Below, one piece after another: positions 14,876 through 22,552 of a stretch of DNA of 34,764 nt. A program made the translations under genes and the position numbers. Location: positions 1-34,764 of the forward strand of contig CASFXA010000099.1 in the NCBI GenBank assembly GCA_949298535.1, read 5' to 3'. A model generated the notes under the pieces. That model was not told where the DNA came from. It made no database searches and was given only the letters and a program-made list of their open reading frames with translations. The DNA is from an uncultured Oscillospiraceae bacterium. GTDB lineage: Bacteria > Bacillota > Clostridia > Oscillospirales > Ruminococcaceae. Numbering within the stretch: the first letter of the stretch is position 1; every line of letters starts with the position of its first letter.

Positions 14876-14902
14876 GTCCCCCGCGTTTGACGCGCGGGGG
14901 AC
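14876..14902 (-). terminator. Intercistronic GC-rich hairpin between TAXI binding protein and permease
   Basis: GTCCCCCGCG (14876-14885) pairs perfectly with CGCGGGGGAC (14893-14902), 7-base loop, with no T-run after it. It probably stabilises the binding-protein message or partly attenuates read-through, giving more binding protein than permease. Confidence 0.65.
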
Positions 14903-14925
14903 ACTTGCGCTTAACGGATCAAACT

Positions 14926-16011
14926 TTAGCCCTGATACTCGGGGGGGATCAGCTCTTCAGGGACATCAACACCCAGTTCCTTCAGGCAGCGGACGGTACC
15001 GGCATGGAGGTAGATGTTGGAGTTGAGGGTGTCCTCAGCGGTGCAATACTTCAGGCTCTGATGGATGATGGTCAGGTCATCAGTGCTCTCAAAGAGCATC
15101 TTGGTGATCAGATAGATCTGATCCTCAGGCACATCGCTGCTGGTGACCAGCATATTCCACTCGGAAACGCCGGCAACATCGTCGGGAGCGCCCTTGTAGA
15201 AGCCGCCGGGCATAGAGTCGGCCACATAGAAGTCATAGGTGGAGGTCAGGTAGTTCTGCTCATCCTCGTTGAGGGGGATAAAGGCCAGATCCTTGGTGCT
15301 CTCCAGCTCGCTGATGGCAGCGAAGGGAGGATAGCTGAACAGGATGGCGGCATCGATAACGCCGTTGCCCAGAGCGGTAGCGGTAGCGCCGTGGCCGTCA
15401 TTGTGCAGCTGCTTGGGGGTGATGCCCAGGTCAACAAACATCTGACGGAAGATGCTGTCCATAGCGGCGCCCTTGGAGCCCAGACCCACGATCTTGCCTT
15501 CCAGGTCGGAGAAGGAGGTGATGCCGGAATCCTTCAGGGTGTAGATGGTCAGCCAAGAGGGATACAGAGCGCAGGCAACACGGAGTTTGTCGTGCTGAAC
15601 GCCGGCAGTCCAGTCGGCAGAGGCGTTGACAGCCTCATACAGGGAGCTGGTCATGGCGATACCCAGCTCGGCGTCGCCGTTCTGGAGCATGCCCAGGTTG
15701 GCGGTACCGCCGCCGGTGGTCTCGGTGGTGAAGCTGAAGTAATCGGGCAGAGCGGAGTTGATAACCTGAGCCACGCCGCCGCCTACCAGATAGAAGTTAC
15801 CGCCCACGGAACCGGAAGCCATGGAATAACGGTAAGGAGAAGAGGGCTTCTCCACATCTCCGGCATCGAACTCGTCCACTTCCACCTCAACAGCGCTGCT
15901 CTCAGCAGAAGAGGCGGGAGCGGAAGACGCGGTGCTGCTGCTGGTTCCGGAGCAAGCGGTGGAAACCATCGCCAGAGCCAGAGCCATGACAAGTGCGATC
16001 AAACGCTTCAT
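14926..16011 (-). CDS. TAXI-family TRAP transporter substrate-binding lipoprotein
   Basis: 361 residues. A lipoprotein signal peptide (MKRLIALVMALALAMVSTAC) puts the lipid-anchored cysteine at 20, followed by a Ser/Ala-rich linker (about 22-40) and an acidic stretch. The mature domain begins near YSMASGSVGGNFYLVGGG, the hallmark of TAXI proteins. GGGTANLGMLQNGDAELGIAM and DLEGKIVGLGSKGAAMDSIF are also typical. It captures substrate outside the membrane for the fused permease encoded next. Known TAXI ligands include glutamate, glutamine and 2-oxoglutarate, but ligand prediction by eye is not possible. AGGAGG lies eight bases before the ATG. Gene order and the following hairpin fit higher expression than the permease. 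Confidence 0.95.
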   Translation of the reverse strand: MKRLIALVMALALAMVSTACSGTSSSTASSAPASSAESSAVEVEVDEFDAGDVEKPSSPYRYSMASGSVGGNFYLVGGGVAQVINSALPDYFSFTTETTGGGTANLGMLQNGDAELGIAMTSSLYEAVNASADWTAGVQHDKLRVACALYPSWLTIYTLKDSGITSFSDLEGKIVGLGSKGAAMDSIFRQMFVDLGITPKQLHNDGHGATATALGNGVIDAAILFSYPPFAAISELESTKDLAFIPLNEDEQNYLTSTYDFYVADSMPGGFYKGAPDDVAGVSEWNMLVTSSDVPEDQIYLITKMLFESTDDLTIIHQSLKYCTAEDTLNSNIYLHAGTVRCLKELGVDVPEELIPPEYQG

Positions 16012-16047
16012 AACAAAATTCCTCCTACAATAAAAATTTGCCTTGGG

Positions 16048-16446
16048 TCAGAGTTTTTGCATATAAACCTTCAAAGAGCGGAAAGCCTTTCCTCCCTGAA
16101 AGCCGCCTCCGCACACCCGATTGCCATGGAGGGCTACAGATGCGTGGATGTGGACAAACAGAGGGCTATCGCCTTTGTAGATCTCTTTGAGGGCGGGATC
16201 CATCTTCTCCCGTGCCATGACCTCTCCGGTGAAGGAGAGCATTTCTCCGGGCAGGCTGCCTGTCTCGGTGACCTCCACCTGAGGAGGGAAGGTGTCGCTG
16301 ACAGGGGTGGTGAAACGGGCCTCGCAGACAGAACCGATGGCGCCGCTGATGTAGACGTTATCCCAGCCTTTTTCCAGGATAAAGGCCTCGATGGCGCTCT
16401 TGATGTCCTGTCCCCGGCCAATGACCAGTTCACAAACTTCGTTCAT
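16048..16446 (-). CDS. PPC/DUF296-domain protein
   Basis: 132 residues. The whole protein is one PPC (plant and prokaryote conserved, DUF296) domain: LVIGRGQDIKSAIEAFI, then YISGAIGSVCEARFT, LPGEMLSFTGEV and PLFVHIHASVALHG. In plants this domain is joined to AT-hooks; bacterial stand-alone versions form trimers and have no settled function. The usual GG.GGHL end of the motif reads VCGGGFQGGK here, so one expected His of the possible metal site is missing. Start overlaps the stop of the upstream flavoprotein by 4 bases. Co-translation suggests the two work together, but no biochemical role can be claimed. Confidence 0.8.
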   Translation of the reverse strand: MNEVCELVIGRGQDIKSAIEAFILEKGWDNVYISGAIGSVCEARFTTPVSDTFPPQVEVTETGSLPGEMLSFTGEVMAREKMDPALKEIYKGDSPLFVHIHASVALHGNRVCGGGFQGGKAFRSLKVYMQKL

Positions 16447-17816
16447 GCTCTTGCCTCCTTATCCACGCATTTCAGCGCCTGACTGGCGGCGATGAGGATG
16501 GGATCGTATACCGGGGCCACAGAGGGGGAATAGACCAGATCCAGCTCATTGAGCTCCATCACAGTCATGCCCGCGGTGATGGCGGTGGCCAGGACGTTCA
16601 TCCGGCCAGCAACGGTCTCGGTGCCGATGGCCTGAGCGCCCAGCAATCTGCCGGTATGACGGTCCAGTACCAGGGTCAGATGGTTCTGTCCGCCGCCGGG
16701 ATAATAGGACGCCCGGTCATTTTTGGTGATGGAGCAGACAGCGGGAGCGAACCCGGCCTGCTCCGCCTGAGCCTCAGTCAGTCCGGTGGAGGTAGCATAG
16801 ATCTCAAAGATCTTGGTCACCTGGGAGCCCAGCACCCCTTTGAAGGTGCTGCTGCTGCCGCCCAGATTCTCTCCGGCGATGCGGCCCTGTTTGTTGGCGG
16901 TGGTGCCCAGGGGGACATAGCAAGGCTGACCGGTGATGAGGTTCTTCATCTGCACACAGTCGCCGCAGGCATAGATGTCGCTGTCGCTGGTGCGCTGATG
17001 CTCGTCCACCACGATGGCGCCCTTGAAACCGATTTCCAACCCGCAATCCCGGGCCAGGTCGGAGGCGGGACGCACACCAATGGAGAAGAGAACCAAATCC
17101 GCCGGAAATTCCCGGCCATCGGAGGTTTTGACGCCGGTGGCCTTGCCGCTCTCGTCACACAGAACTTCGGCGGCAGTGGAGTTGAGGCACACCTCCACAC
17201 CATGTTTTTCCAGCTCCGCCTGGATGCTGGAAGCATAATCCTCGATGAGGAAGGGCAGCAGCCGGGGCATGGCCTCCACTACTGTCACCTTCATCCCCGC
17301 CTGGGTCAGTTCCTCAGCGGTTTCCAGGCCGATAAAGCCGCCGCCGATGATGACCGCCCGGGCCGCCCCTTCGGCCACGCGGGCCTTCAGGGCGATGCCA
17401 TCCTCCACCGTCCGCAGGCAGTGAACGCCTTTGGAATGGGCTCCCGGAATGTTGGGGACGATGGGAGTGGCGCCGGTAGCGATGACCAGTTTATCATAAG
17501 GTTTGACAAAGGTCTCTCCATTATCAAGATTCCGCACCGTCACAGTTTTGGCCTGACGGTCGATGCTGGTCACCTCATGGTGAATATAGGTAGGAATTCC
17601 CCGCTTCTCGCTCAGGGTCTGAACATTGAGGGAAACAAGGTCCTCCGCGTCGGCGATCATGCCGCCGACAAAATAAGGCAGTCCGCAGGCGCCATAGCTG
17701 ACGAAGCCGGAACGCTCATAAACCGTGATGTCCATCGAAGGGCACATCCGTTTTGCTTTTGAAGCCGCGCTCAGACCGGCCGCGGTGCCGCCAATGACTA
17801 CAAGACGCTCTCCCAT
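16443..17816 (-). CDS. CoA-disulfide reductase/NADH oxidase-type FAD oxidoreductase
   Basis: 457 residues. GGTAAGLSAASKAKR (9-23) binds FAD ADP, VIIGGGFIGLETAEEL (about 155-170) binds NAD(P)H, and IYACGDC is the second FAD motif. C44 in SYGACGLPYFVGG is the single redox cysteine that defines CoA-disulfide reductases, NADH oxidases and NADH peroxidases. The enzyme would reduce a disulfide, persulfide or oxygen species with NAD(P)H. No C-terminal rhodanese domain is present. It lies 38 bases after the DapA-family gene and overlaps the PPC gene, so it belongs to the transporter operon. Its presence in an amino-acid pathway may mean defence or thiol recycling; the exact substrate is open. Confidence 0.88.
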   Translation of the reverse strand: MGERLVVIGGTAAGLSAASKAKRMCPSMDITVYERSGFVSYGACGLPYFVGGMIADAEDLVSLNVQTLSEKRGIPTYIHHEVTSIDRQAKTVTVRNLDNGETFVKPYDKLVIATGATPIVPNIPGAHSKGVHCLRTVEDGIALKARVAEGAARAVIIGGGFIGLETAEELTQAGMKVTVVEAMPRLLPFLIEDYASSIQAELEKHGVEVCLNSTAAEVLCDESGKATGVKTSDGREFPADLVLFSIGVRPASDLARDCGLEIGFKGAIVVDEHQRTSDSDIYACGDCVQMKNLITGQPCYVPLGTTANKQGRIAGENLGGSSSTFKGVLGSQVTKIFEIYATSTGLTEAQAEQAGFAPAVCSITKNDRASYYPGGGQNHLTLVLDRHTGRLLGAQAIGTETVAGRMNVLATAITAGMTVMELNELDLVYSPSVAPVYDPILIAASQALKCVDKEARA

Positions 17817-17854
17817 CTGGTTTCTCCTTCCAAATATGTTTTGCTGTTCAGGAA

Positions 17855-18769
17855 TTATTTGACGCTGTACTTGGCGATGACGCCCATCTCGTCCATCAGA
17901 GCCTTCAGCTCATCATAGTGCTTGCCGGCATAGTCCTGATAGGGCTTACGCAGAGAGCCGCCGGGCAGGCCCAGGATGTTGAGGGCAGCCTTGATGACGA
18001 CGGGGTTGGACAGGTGATAGAGGGCCTGGAGCAGGGGGAACCACTTGAAGTACTCGGTGCGGCACTCCTCCATGATCTGCATACTGGTCCAGGGACGGGA
18101 GTACTTGGCAGCCTCTTCAGGAATGATGTTGCCGCCGATGTTGGCAGTACCGGTGCCGCCCACAGCCAGGGTGGGGATGACGATGGAGTACTTGGGGAAG
18201 TCGCAGCACATGATGTTGACCTTGTCGCCGCACAGCCGCTTGACCTGAACCAGCTGCTCCACGCTGCCCAGAGCTTCCTTGTCCACAACAAAGTTGGGAT
18301 GAGCGTCGCTCAGCTTCTTGATGGTCTCAGGCATCACCTGAACGCCCAGACGAGAGGGGTTGTTGTAGATACCGCAGGGGAGGGTGGTGGCGCTCATGCA
18401 GGTTTCCAGATGAGCATAAGCAGCGGGCTGAGAAACCAGCACATAGGGGGGAACGGTGAAGATGACGCCGTCAGCGCCCTCAGACTCGCAATACTTGGCC
18501 ATGGCGACGCTGTCGTCAGTGGTCATGGAAGCGCAGCTGAAGAAGACGGGGATACGGCCCTTGGTCATCTTGATGACCTCATGGACAATGGCCTTCTTCT
18601 CGTCCAGGCTCAGCAGAGTTACTTCGCCGGCGGAACCCAGCACGAACAGCTCGGAAGTGCCGTACTTGATCTGACGGTCAATGAGCAGTTTGAACGCGCC
18701 GAAGTCCACTTTGTTCTGGCTGTCGAAAGGAGTGGGCATAGCAACCCAGGAACCGGTAGGTTTAATCAT
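17855..18769 (-). CDS. DapA/NanA-family lyase (class I aldolase fold)
   Basis: 304 residues, the family's usual length. The Schiff-base lysine is K164 in FVVDKEALGS, and the assisting tyrosine is Y135 in GIYNNPSRLG. That stretch keeps the arginine (R140) that in dihydrodipicolinate synthase holds a carboxylate. The substrate loop reads GSAGEV (45-50) where the synthase has GTTGES, so this is probably not lysine biosynthesis. Relatives include N-acetylneuraminate lyase, keto-deoxy sugar acid dehydratases and the pyrroline-hydroxycarboxylate deaminase of hydroxyproline breakdown. The last is attractive beside an LhpBEF-like dehydrogenase, but no hydroxyproline epimerase is present in the window. 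First gene of the operon running to 12155. Confidence 0.9.
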   Translation of the reverse strand: MIKPTGSWVAMPTPFDSQNKVDFGAFKLLIDRQIKYGTSELFVLGSAGEVTLLSLDEKKAIVHEVIKMTKGRIPVFFSCASMTTDDSVAMAKYCESEGADGVIFTVPPYVLVSQPAAYAHLETCMSATTLPCGIYNNPSRLGVQVMPETIKKLSDAHPNFVVDKEALGSVEQLVQVKRLCGDKVNIMCCDFPKYSIVIPTLAVGGTGTANIGGNIIPEEAAKYSRPWTSMQIMEECRTEYFKWFPLLQALYHLSNPVVIKAALNILGLPGGSLRKPYQDYAGKHYDELKALMDEMGVIAKYSVK

Positions 18770-18831
18770 AGATCAGTCACCTCATATAAAATTTTTTTCA
18801 GCAACCCAACGGCTGCCCTTTGCGCAATTTC

Positions 18832-18860
18832 ATTATAGTAAAGGAGTGGTACATTTTCAA
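18832..18860 (-). promoter_or_regulatory. Promoter of the DapA-family/TAXI operon
   Basis: Minus-strand TTGAAA (18860-18855), 17-base spacer, TATAAT (18837-18832), about 60 bases before the start codon. A 16-base palindrome-like element GTACATTTTCAAGTAC (18849-18864) covers the -35 box, a place where a repressor could bind. Confidence 0.8.
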
Positions 18861-18877
18861 GTACACGAAAGCACAAT

Positions 18878-18891
18878 GTATCATCCGCAAC
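18878..18891. promoter_or_regulatory. Degenerate Crp/NtcA-type site upstream of the DapA-family operon
   Basis: GTATCATCCGCAAC matches five of six fixed bases of GTA-N8-TAC and shares the half TGTATC with the site at 24005-24018. Its centre is about 60 bases upstream of the predicted start. Weak evidence. Confidence 0.3.
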
Positions 18892-19043
18892 AATTTGATA
18901 TTATCTACCATTTATTGCGAATAAAATTTGGGCAAATTATCCTAATTTGTTTATTTTTTTCTTAAGCAATTCCCGAAAAGCGGGGGAAAAGGGAAGTTTT
19001 TTTTCGTCCATTTTGTTCAAAAAATGGCATAAAAAATCGTCAC

Positions 19044-19128
19044 CCATCTTTCTGAAAATAGCAAAAGATGGATGAGAAGGATAGATTTCCCTTCCCCCGG
19101 AAGGCTACAAATGTCTTTCCGGGGGAAG
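19044..19128 (-). terminator. Terminator region after the flavin oxidase gene
   Basis: Two hairpins follow the operon end on the minus strand. The first has CTTCCCCCGGAA arms (19117-19128 with 19091-19102). The second has CCATCTTT arms (19064-19071 with 19044-19051) and is followed nine bases later by a T-run (TTTTTT). Together they separate the dehydrogenase operon from the DapA-family operon. Confidence 0.65.
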
Positions 19129-19146
19129 AAATTCACTTCTCTTTCC

Positions 19147-20334
19147 TTAGTTTTTGGGCTGATGGAGATCAAAGCGGTTGGGATCAAAGGAGGACGCGGC
19201 AGGAATATCGCTGTGGCCGTCACAGATGAGATCCGCTACCAGCCGTCCGGAGATGGGAGCCAGGCAGATGCCGTCTCCCTCATGTCCCGCGGCGATGAAC
19301 ATTCCAGGCACCCCGTTGGCGTAACCGATGAGAGGCTTGGAATCCGGGGGATAGGGACGAACGCCGCCCATAGCCCGGATAATGCGCATATCCTTGAGGC
19401 CGGGCATCAGATGCACAGCGTTTTCCAGCAGCTCCTGAAGGCCCTCGTAGGTGTTGCAGGTCTGGTAGCCCACAAACTCACGGGTGGCGCCGAAGAGGAT
19501 GTTGCCCTTGTGGGACTGGGTCAGGGAGATGCCCACACCCAGCTGCGCCTTTCTGGAATGGTCGTTCTTCAGGGTGGCGGGATTGTGCTTGGCCACGATG
19601 TAGCGGGCGTTGAGGACGCAGTGGTTGACATAGGGAGCCACTGCCTCGGTGATGTACACCTGGCCGCGGCGGGGCTTGATGGGAAGGTTGAGACCCGCCA
19701 TCTCTCCGATAATGGGAGCCCAGGCGCCGGCGGCGTTGACCACTGTATCAGCGTAATAGGTTTCGCTGGCGGTGCGGACGCCAACCACCGCTCCGCCCTC
19801 CATCACCAGCCCGGTGACAGGGGTATAGGGATGGATCTCCGCGCCCATATGAGCGGCGGCATCGCTGAAGGCCAGGTTCATCTTAAAGGGATTGACCTCT
19901 CCGTCCACAGCGCTGTAGGTGGAGGCGATAACGGCGTCAGGATTGATGCCCGGCTGACGCTTCATGGCGTCGGCGGTGGAGATGATCTCCACATCCATGC
20001 CTCTGGCCCGCTGCTTGGCGGTGACATCCTCCATGATTTTCAGCTCCGCCTCATTCTCAATGAGGATCATGCCGCCCTTCTGGACATATTCAATATCGGT
20101 GCCCAGCTCTTTGGAGAGATTCTTGTACAGCTCTACGCTCTGCAGCGCCAAAGTCAGGTGATCGTTGGGGGCTTTGGACTGGGGGATAACCATCTGGTCG
20201 CAGGAGCCGCTGGCCCCGGCGCAGAAGTAATCCCGCTCCAGCTGAATGACCTTTTTGCCCCGCTTGGAAAGATAGTAGGCCGAGGCGCTGCCGATGACGC
20301 CGCCGCCGATGATGATGACATCTGCCTTATTCAT
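19147..20334 (-). CDS. FAD-dependent amino-acid oxidase/dehydrogenase (DadA/SoxB/HcnC-like subunit)
   Basis: 395 residues. DVIIIGGGVIGSASAYYL (5-22) is the FAD-binding Rossmann motif. Typical D-amino-acid-oxidase-fold marks follow: TVVNAAGAWAP, KPRRGQVYITE and a C-terminal GHEGDGICLAPISGRLVADLI. This subunit type oxidises the C-N bond of an amino or imino acid (glycine, sarcosine, D-proline, D-hydroxyproline, opines) and passes electrons to partner subunits. Its start overlaps the end of the BFD-like [2Fe-2S] gene by 8 bases. It is the last member of a five-polypeptide set comparable to HcnABC or LhpBEF. Substrate unknown. The two hairpins just after it end the operon. Confidence 0.9.
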   Translation of the reverse strand: MNKADVIIIGGGVIGSASAYYLSKRGKKVIQLERDYFCAGASGSCDQMVIPQSKAPNDHLTLALQSVELYKNLSKELGTDIEYVQKGGMILIENEAELKIMEDVTAKQRARGMDVEIISTADAMKRQPGINPDAVIASTYSAVDGEVNPFKMNLAFSDAAAHMGAEIHPYTPVTGLVMEGGAVVGVRTASETYYADTVVNAAGAWAPIIGEMAGLNLPIKPRRGQVYITEAVAPYVNHCVLNARYIVAKHNPATLKNDHSRKAQLGVGISLTQSHKGNILFGATREFVGYQTCNTYEGLQELLENAVHLMPGLKDMRIIRAMGGVRPYPPDSKPLIGYANGVPGMFIAAGHEGDGICLAPISGRLVADLICDGHSDIPAASSFDPNRFDLHQPKN

Positions 20335-20626
20335 GGTCCTCTACCTCCTTTTTGGGGGCGTCGGCGGCCAGATCCGCCACCGAAACGCTGCGCACCGGGA
20401 ACCGGTAGGGGCTGTGCTTGATGCAGCCGGGATCCACTTTCCGCTCCCGCAGCATCCGTTCAATGTTTTTCCGGCAGGTCATTCCCTGGCAAACGCCCAT
20501 TCCTGCGTTGGTGCGCACCTTGATGGCGGTGAGGGTGGTGGCTCCTTCCTCAATGGCCCGCTCAATGTCCGCTACGGTGATTTCCTCACACCGGCAGACA
20601 TAGATGTTTTCCTTATTTTCGGTCAT
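20327..20626 (-). CDS. BFD-like [2Fe-2S]-binding protein
   Basis: 99 residues from ATG 20624-20626, after GGAGGG eight bases upstream. It has the bacterioferritin-associated-ferredoxin motif: CRC at 11-13 and, about 33 residues on, CQGMTC. The motif is flanked by the usual helix phrase ITVADIERAIEEGATTLTAIKVRTNAGMG split around it. In sarcosine oxidase and D-hydroxyproline dehydrogenase the same domain is fused to or paired with the pyridine-nucleotide-like flavoprotein and relays electrons. Here it is a separate gene: its start overlaps the upstream ferredoxin stop (ATGA) and its stop overlaps the oxidase start. The last 30 residues are a charged tail with no match I know. Confidence 0.85.
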   Translation of the reverse strand: MTENKENIYVCRCEEITVADIERAIEEGATTLTAIKVRTNAGMGVCQGMTCRKNIERMLRERKVDPGCIKHSPYRFPVRSVSVADLAADAPKKEVEDHE

Positions 20627-21132
20627 TTGTCGAACCCTCCTCTTTGAATGGTGCGCACGGACATGCAATATTCCTTGGGCACCTCCACCGTGACGACGGT
20701 GGTGTGGTCGTAAGCAGCGGGAGAAAGCACTTTATGAACAGTTCCCATGGTCAGGAACAGACCATCGCGGCCTGCGCAGCGCACCTGATCTCCCTGCTTG
20801 GGCTGAGGAAGGTACTCGTAGGGGAAACTGACCAGAGAGGTGGTCTCGGTGTAGTTCTTATGCACATTGAAAATGGACAGGCCGGGGCACCGGGCGATGC
20901 ACAGGCCACAGCCGTTGCATTTGGAAGCGTCCAGATGGGGCAGGGCGGTCAGGCCCGGCTCCACGGTGATGGCGCCCCGGGGACAAGCCTCCTTGCAGGG
21001 ATTGCAGGGGATTTCCTGAGCGCACTCAATGCAGGCCACCGGTCCCAGCTCCAGCCGGGCGGCATCCGGTACCCCTGGCAGGGAAGCCAGCAGCTCCTGG
21101 TCCAATACGCCGGAATATTTTACGTCTTTCAT
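20623..21132 (-). CDS. Two-cluster [4Fe-4S] ferredoxin-type subunit
   Basis: 169 residues. Cluster motifs are CIECAQEIPCNPCKEACP (about 34-51, an expanded first site) and CNGCGLCIARCP (about 73-84). After the clusters comes about 80 residues of beta-rich sequence (VRCAGRDGLFLTMGTVHKV) like the electron-transfer subunits of anaerobic oxidoreductases. Overlaps both neighbours by 4 bases (21129-21132 and 20623-20626). It probably takes electrons from the flavin subunits toward ferredoxin or another acceptor. This subunit is absent from the aerobic HcnABC and sarcosine oxidases, so it looks like an anaerobic elaboration. It is not a generic free ferredoxin, given its length and its place in the overlapping gene chain. 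Confidence 0.85.
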   Translation of the reverse strand: MKDVKYSGVLDQELLASLPGVPDAARLELGPVACIECAQEIPCNPCKEACPRGAITVEPGLTALPHLDASKCNGCGLCIARCPGLSIFNVHKNYTETTSLVSFPYEYLPQPKQGDQVRCAGRDGLFLTMGTVHKVLSPAAYDHTTVVTVEVPKEYCMSVRTIQRGGFDK

Positions 21133-22226
21133 ACCTCTGCCTCCCTGTAAAACTCTTTGACGATCTCCTCTTTGGCCTGGAAACGGCGCTGGCCAAAGGC
21201 GCCGGAGCGCAGGGCGGCGAGATTTTCCCGAACAGCCTGTTTCTTCTCCTGAGCCTCCGCGGTGCCCAATCCGAGGCTTTCCGCCGCGGCGATGCCAGCC
21301 AGGCGGCCCTCCTCGATGGCGGTGCTGGCCTCCTCCACGCCGGCGATGTCTCCGGCCACATAGTAGATGGGATTGGAGGTGCGCATATTTTCGTCATGGA
21401 GAGGGATCAGCCCGCCCATGGTTCCGTTTTCAGCCAGACGGCATCCAGCCAGGGAGGCCAGTTCCACCATGGGTGTCAGGCCCACGGCCATGCAAACGGT
21501 ATCGGCGTCCAGCACCTTCTCAGTGCCGTCGATTTTGTTGAAGTGCTCGTCCAGGGCGATCAGCTCCACCTTTTCCACCTTGCCGTCGCCCCAGACCCGG
21601 TTGACAGTGTGGGACAGGTAGATGGGAACGGCGGAACGCTTCAGCTTGGCGGCATGGACCGCGTAGCCGCCGATGGCGGGAGCGGCCTCCACCAGGGCCT
21701 GAACGGTGGCGCCAGCCTGCATCAGCTGGTAGGAGATAATCAAGCCCACGTTGCCGGAGCCGATCATCACCACATTTTTGCCAGGGAGGACCCGATGCTC
21801 GTTAATCATGGTCTGAGCGGCCCCCGCGGTCATGACGCCGGGAAGGGTGGAACCCTCAAAGCAAAGGTTGTTTTCAATGGCGCCGGTAGCGAGAATCACC
21901 CGGTCTGCCTGGATGCTGCGAACCCCTTCCGCGGAGCCGTAGACCACCCGGCCGTCGGGATAAACGCCATAGACGGGATAGCCCAGGTGGACCTCCACCC
22001 CTTTGCTCTCGGTTTCCGCCAGCAGCTGACGACCAATGTCCACGCCCCGGACGCCGGCCTTGTGGGCTCTGGAACCGAAGAATTTGTGGATTTGTTTGAA
22101 CAGCTGTCCGCCAGGCTTTTGGTTCTCGTCGATGAGCATCACCTTGGCCCCTGCTCCTGCGGCCTGGATGGCGGCGGAAAGACCGGCAGGGCCGGCGCCC
22201 ACGATGACGATAAGATTCTTATTCAT
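21129..22226 (-). CDS. Pyridine-nucleotide-disulfide-like FAD subunit (HcnB/LhpB/SoxA-core type)
   Basis: 365 residues. IVIVGAGPAGLSAAIQAA (6-23) binds FAD; VVMIGSGNVGLIISYQLM (about 152-169) is the second nucleotide-binding fold; YYVAGDIAGVEEASTAIEEG closes the FAD site. There is no redox-active CxxC, as expected for HcnB-like subunits rather than thioredoxin reductases. Its start overlaps the end of the [2Fe-2S] gene by 8 bases, the same overlap geometry as the BFD-like/oxidase pair. With those genes it should form the core of a membrane-associated or soluble amino-acid dehydrogenase. The C-terminal 45 residues (AQEKKQAVRENL onward) are a charged helical tail. Confidence 0.9.
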   Translation of the reverse strand: MNKNLIVIVGAGPAGLSAAIQAAGAGAKVMLIDENQKPGGQLFKQIHKFFGSRAHKAGVRGVDIGRQLLAETESKGVEVHLGYPVYGVYPDGRVVYGSAEGVRSIQADRVILATGAIENNLCFEGSTLPGVMTAGAAQTMINEHRVLPGKNVVMIGSGNVGLIISYQLMQAGATVQALVEAAPAIGGYAVHAAKLKRSAVPIYLSHTVNRVWGDGKVEKVELIALDEHFNKIDGTEKVLDADTVCMAVGLTPMVELASLAGCRLAENGTMGGLIPLHDENMRTSNPIYYVAGDIAGVEEASTAIEEGRLAGIAAAESLGLGTAEAQEKKQAVRENLAALRSGAFGQRRFQAKEEIVKEFYREAEV

Positions 22227-22539
22227 GGGTCACATCCCCCTCTCCCAGACCATGTTGGGTGCGCACGTCCATTCCCTCTCGAACGGGGGTGACGCAGGTG
22301 CGCACATTGGGAACGCCGTCCACCACCATTTTGCAGTCGTTGCAGCGTCCGATGCCGCAGAACAGGCTGCGGGGCTGATTCTTTTTGGCGGTATAACGGA
22401 AAGTGCGGACTCCGGCAGCAACCAGAGCGGCGGCCACCGGTTCTCCGGTGACAGCGGGGATCTTTTTGCCGTCGAAATAAATATAGGTGTCCGGTTGACG
22501 GCTTTCACCCAAAATCGGATGATTTTCTACACGCATCAT
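22219..22539 (-). CDS. Plant-type [2Fe-2S] subunit (HcnA/LhpF/SoxA N-terminal type)
   Basis: 106 residues. YIYFDGKKIPAVTGEPVAAALVAAG is split by nature into a beta hairpin and helix typical of HcnA-like proteins. The cluster ligands lie in LFCGIGRCNDCKMVVDG followed by TCVTP, giving the CxxxxCxxC...C pattern. It is the entry or exit electron-carrying subunit of the flavin dehydrogenase encoded downstream. ATG at 22537-22539 has GAGGAG five bases upstream; the next codon is also ATG. It starts only 13 bases after the cysteine-desulfidase-family gene, so all six genes from 23824 to 19147 read as one transcript. Confidence 0.88.
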   Translation of the reverse strand: MMRVENHPILGESRQPDTYIYFDGKKIPAVTGEPVAAALVAAGVRTFRYTAKKNQPRSLFCGIGRCNDCKMVVDGVPNVRTCVTPVREGMDVRTQHGLGEGDVTHE

Positions 22540-22552
22540 ATGTTCTCCTCTT

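Noticed and set aside
14887-16482. 531-residue open frame opposite the TAXI binding protein
   Set aside because: Spans two genes and their spacer on the opposite strand, without a ribosome binding site or recognisable domain.
19009-19034. CCATTTT/AAAATGG hairpin near the end of the dehydrogenase operon
   Set aside because: AT-rich and weak; the two stronger hairpins at 19044-19128 explain termination better.
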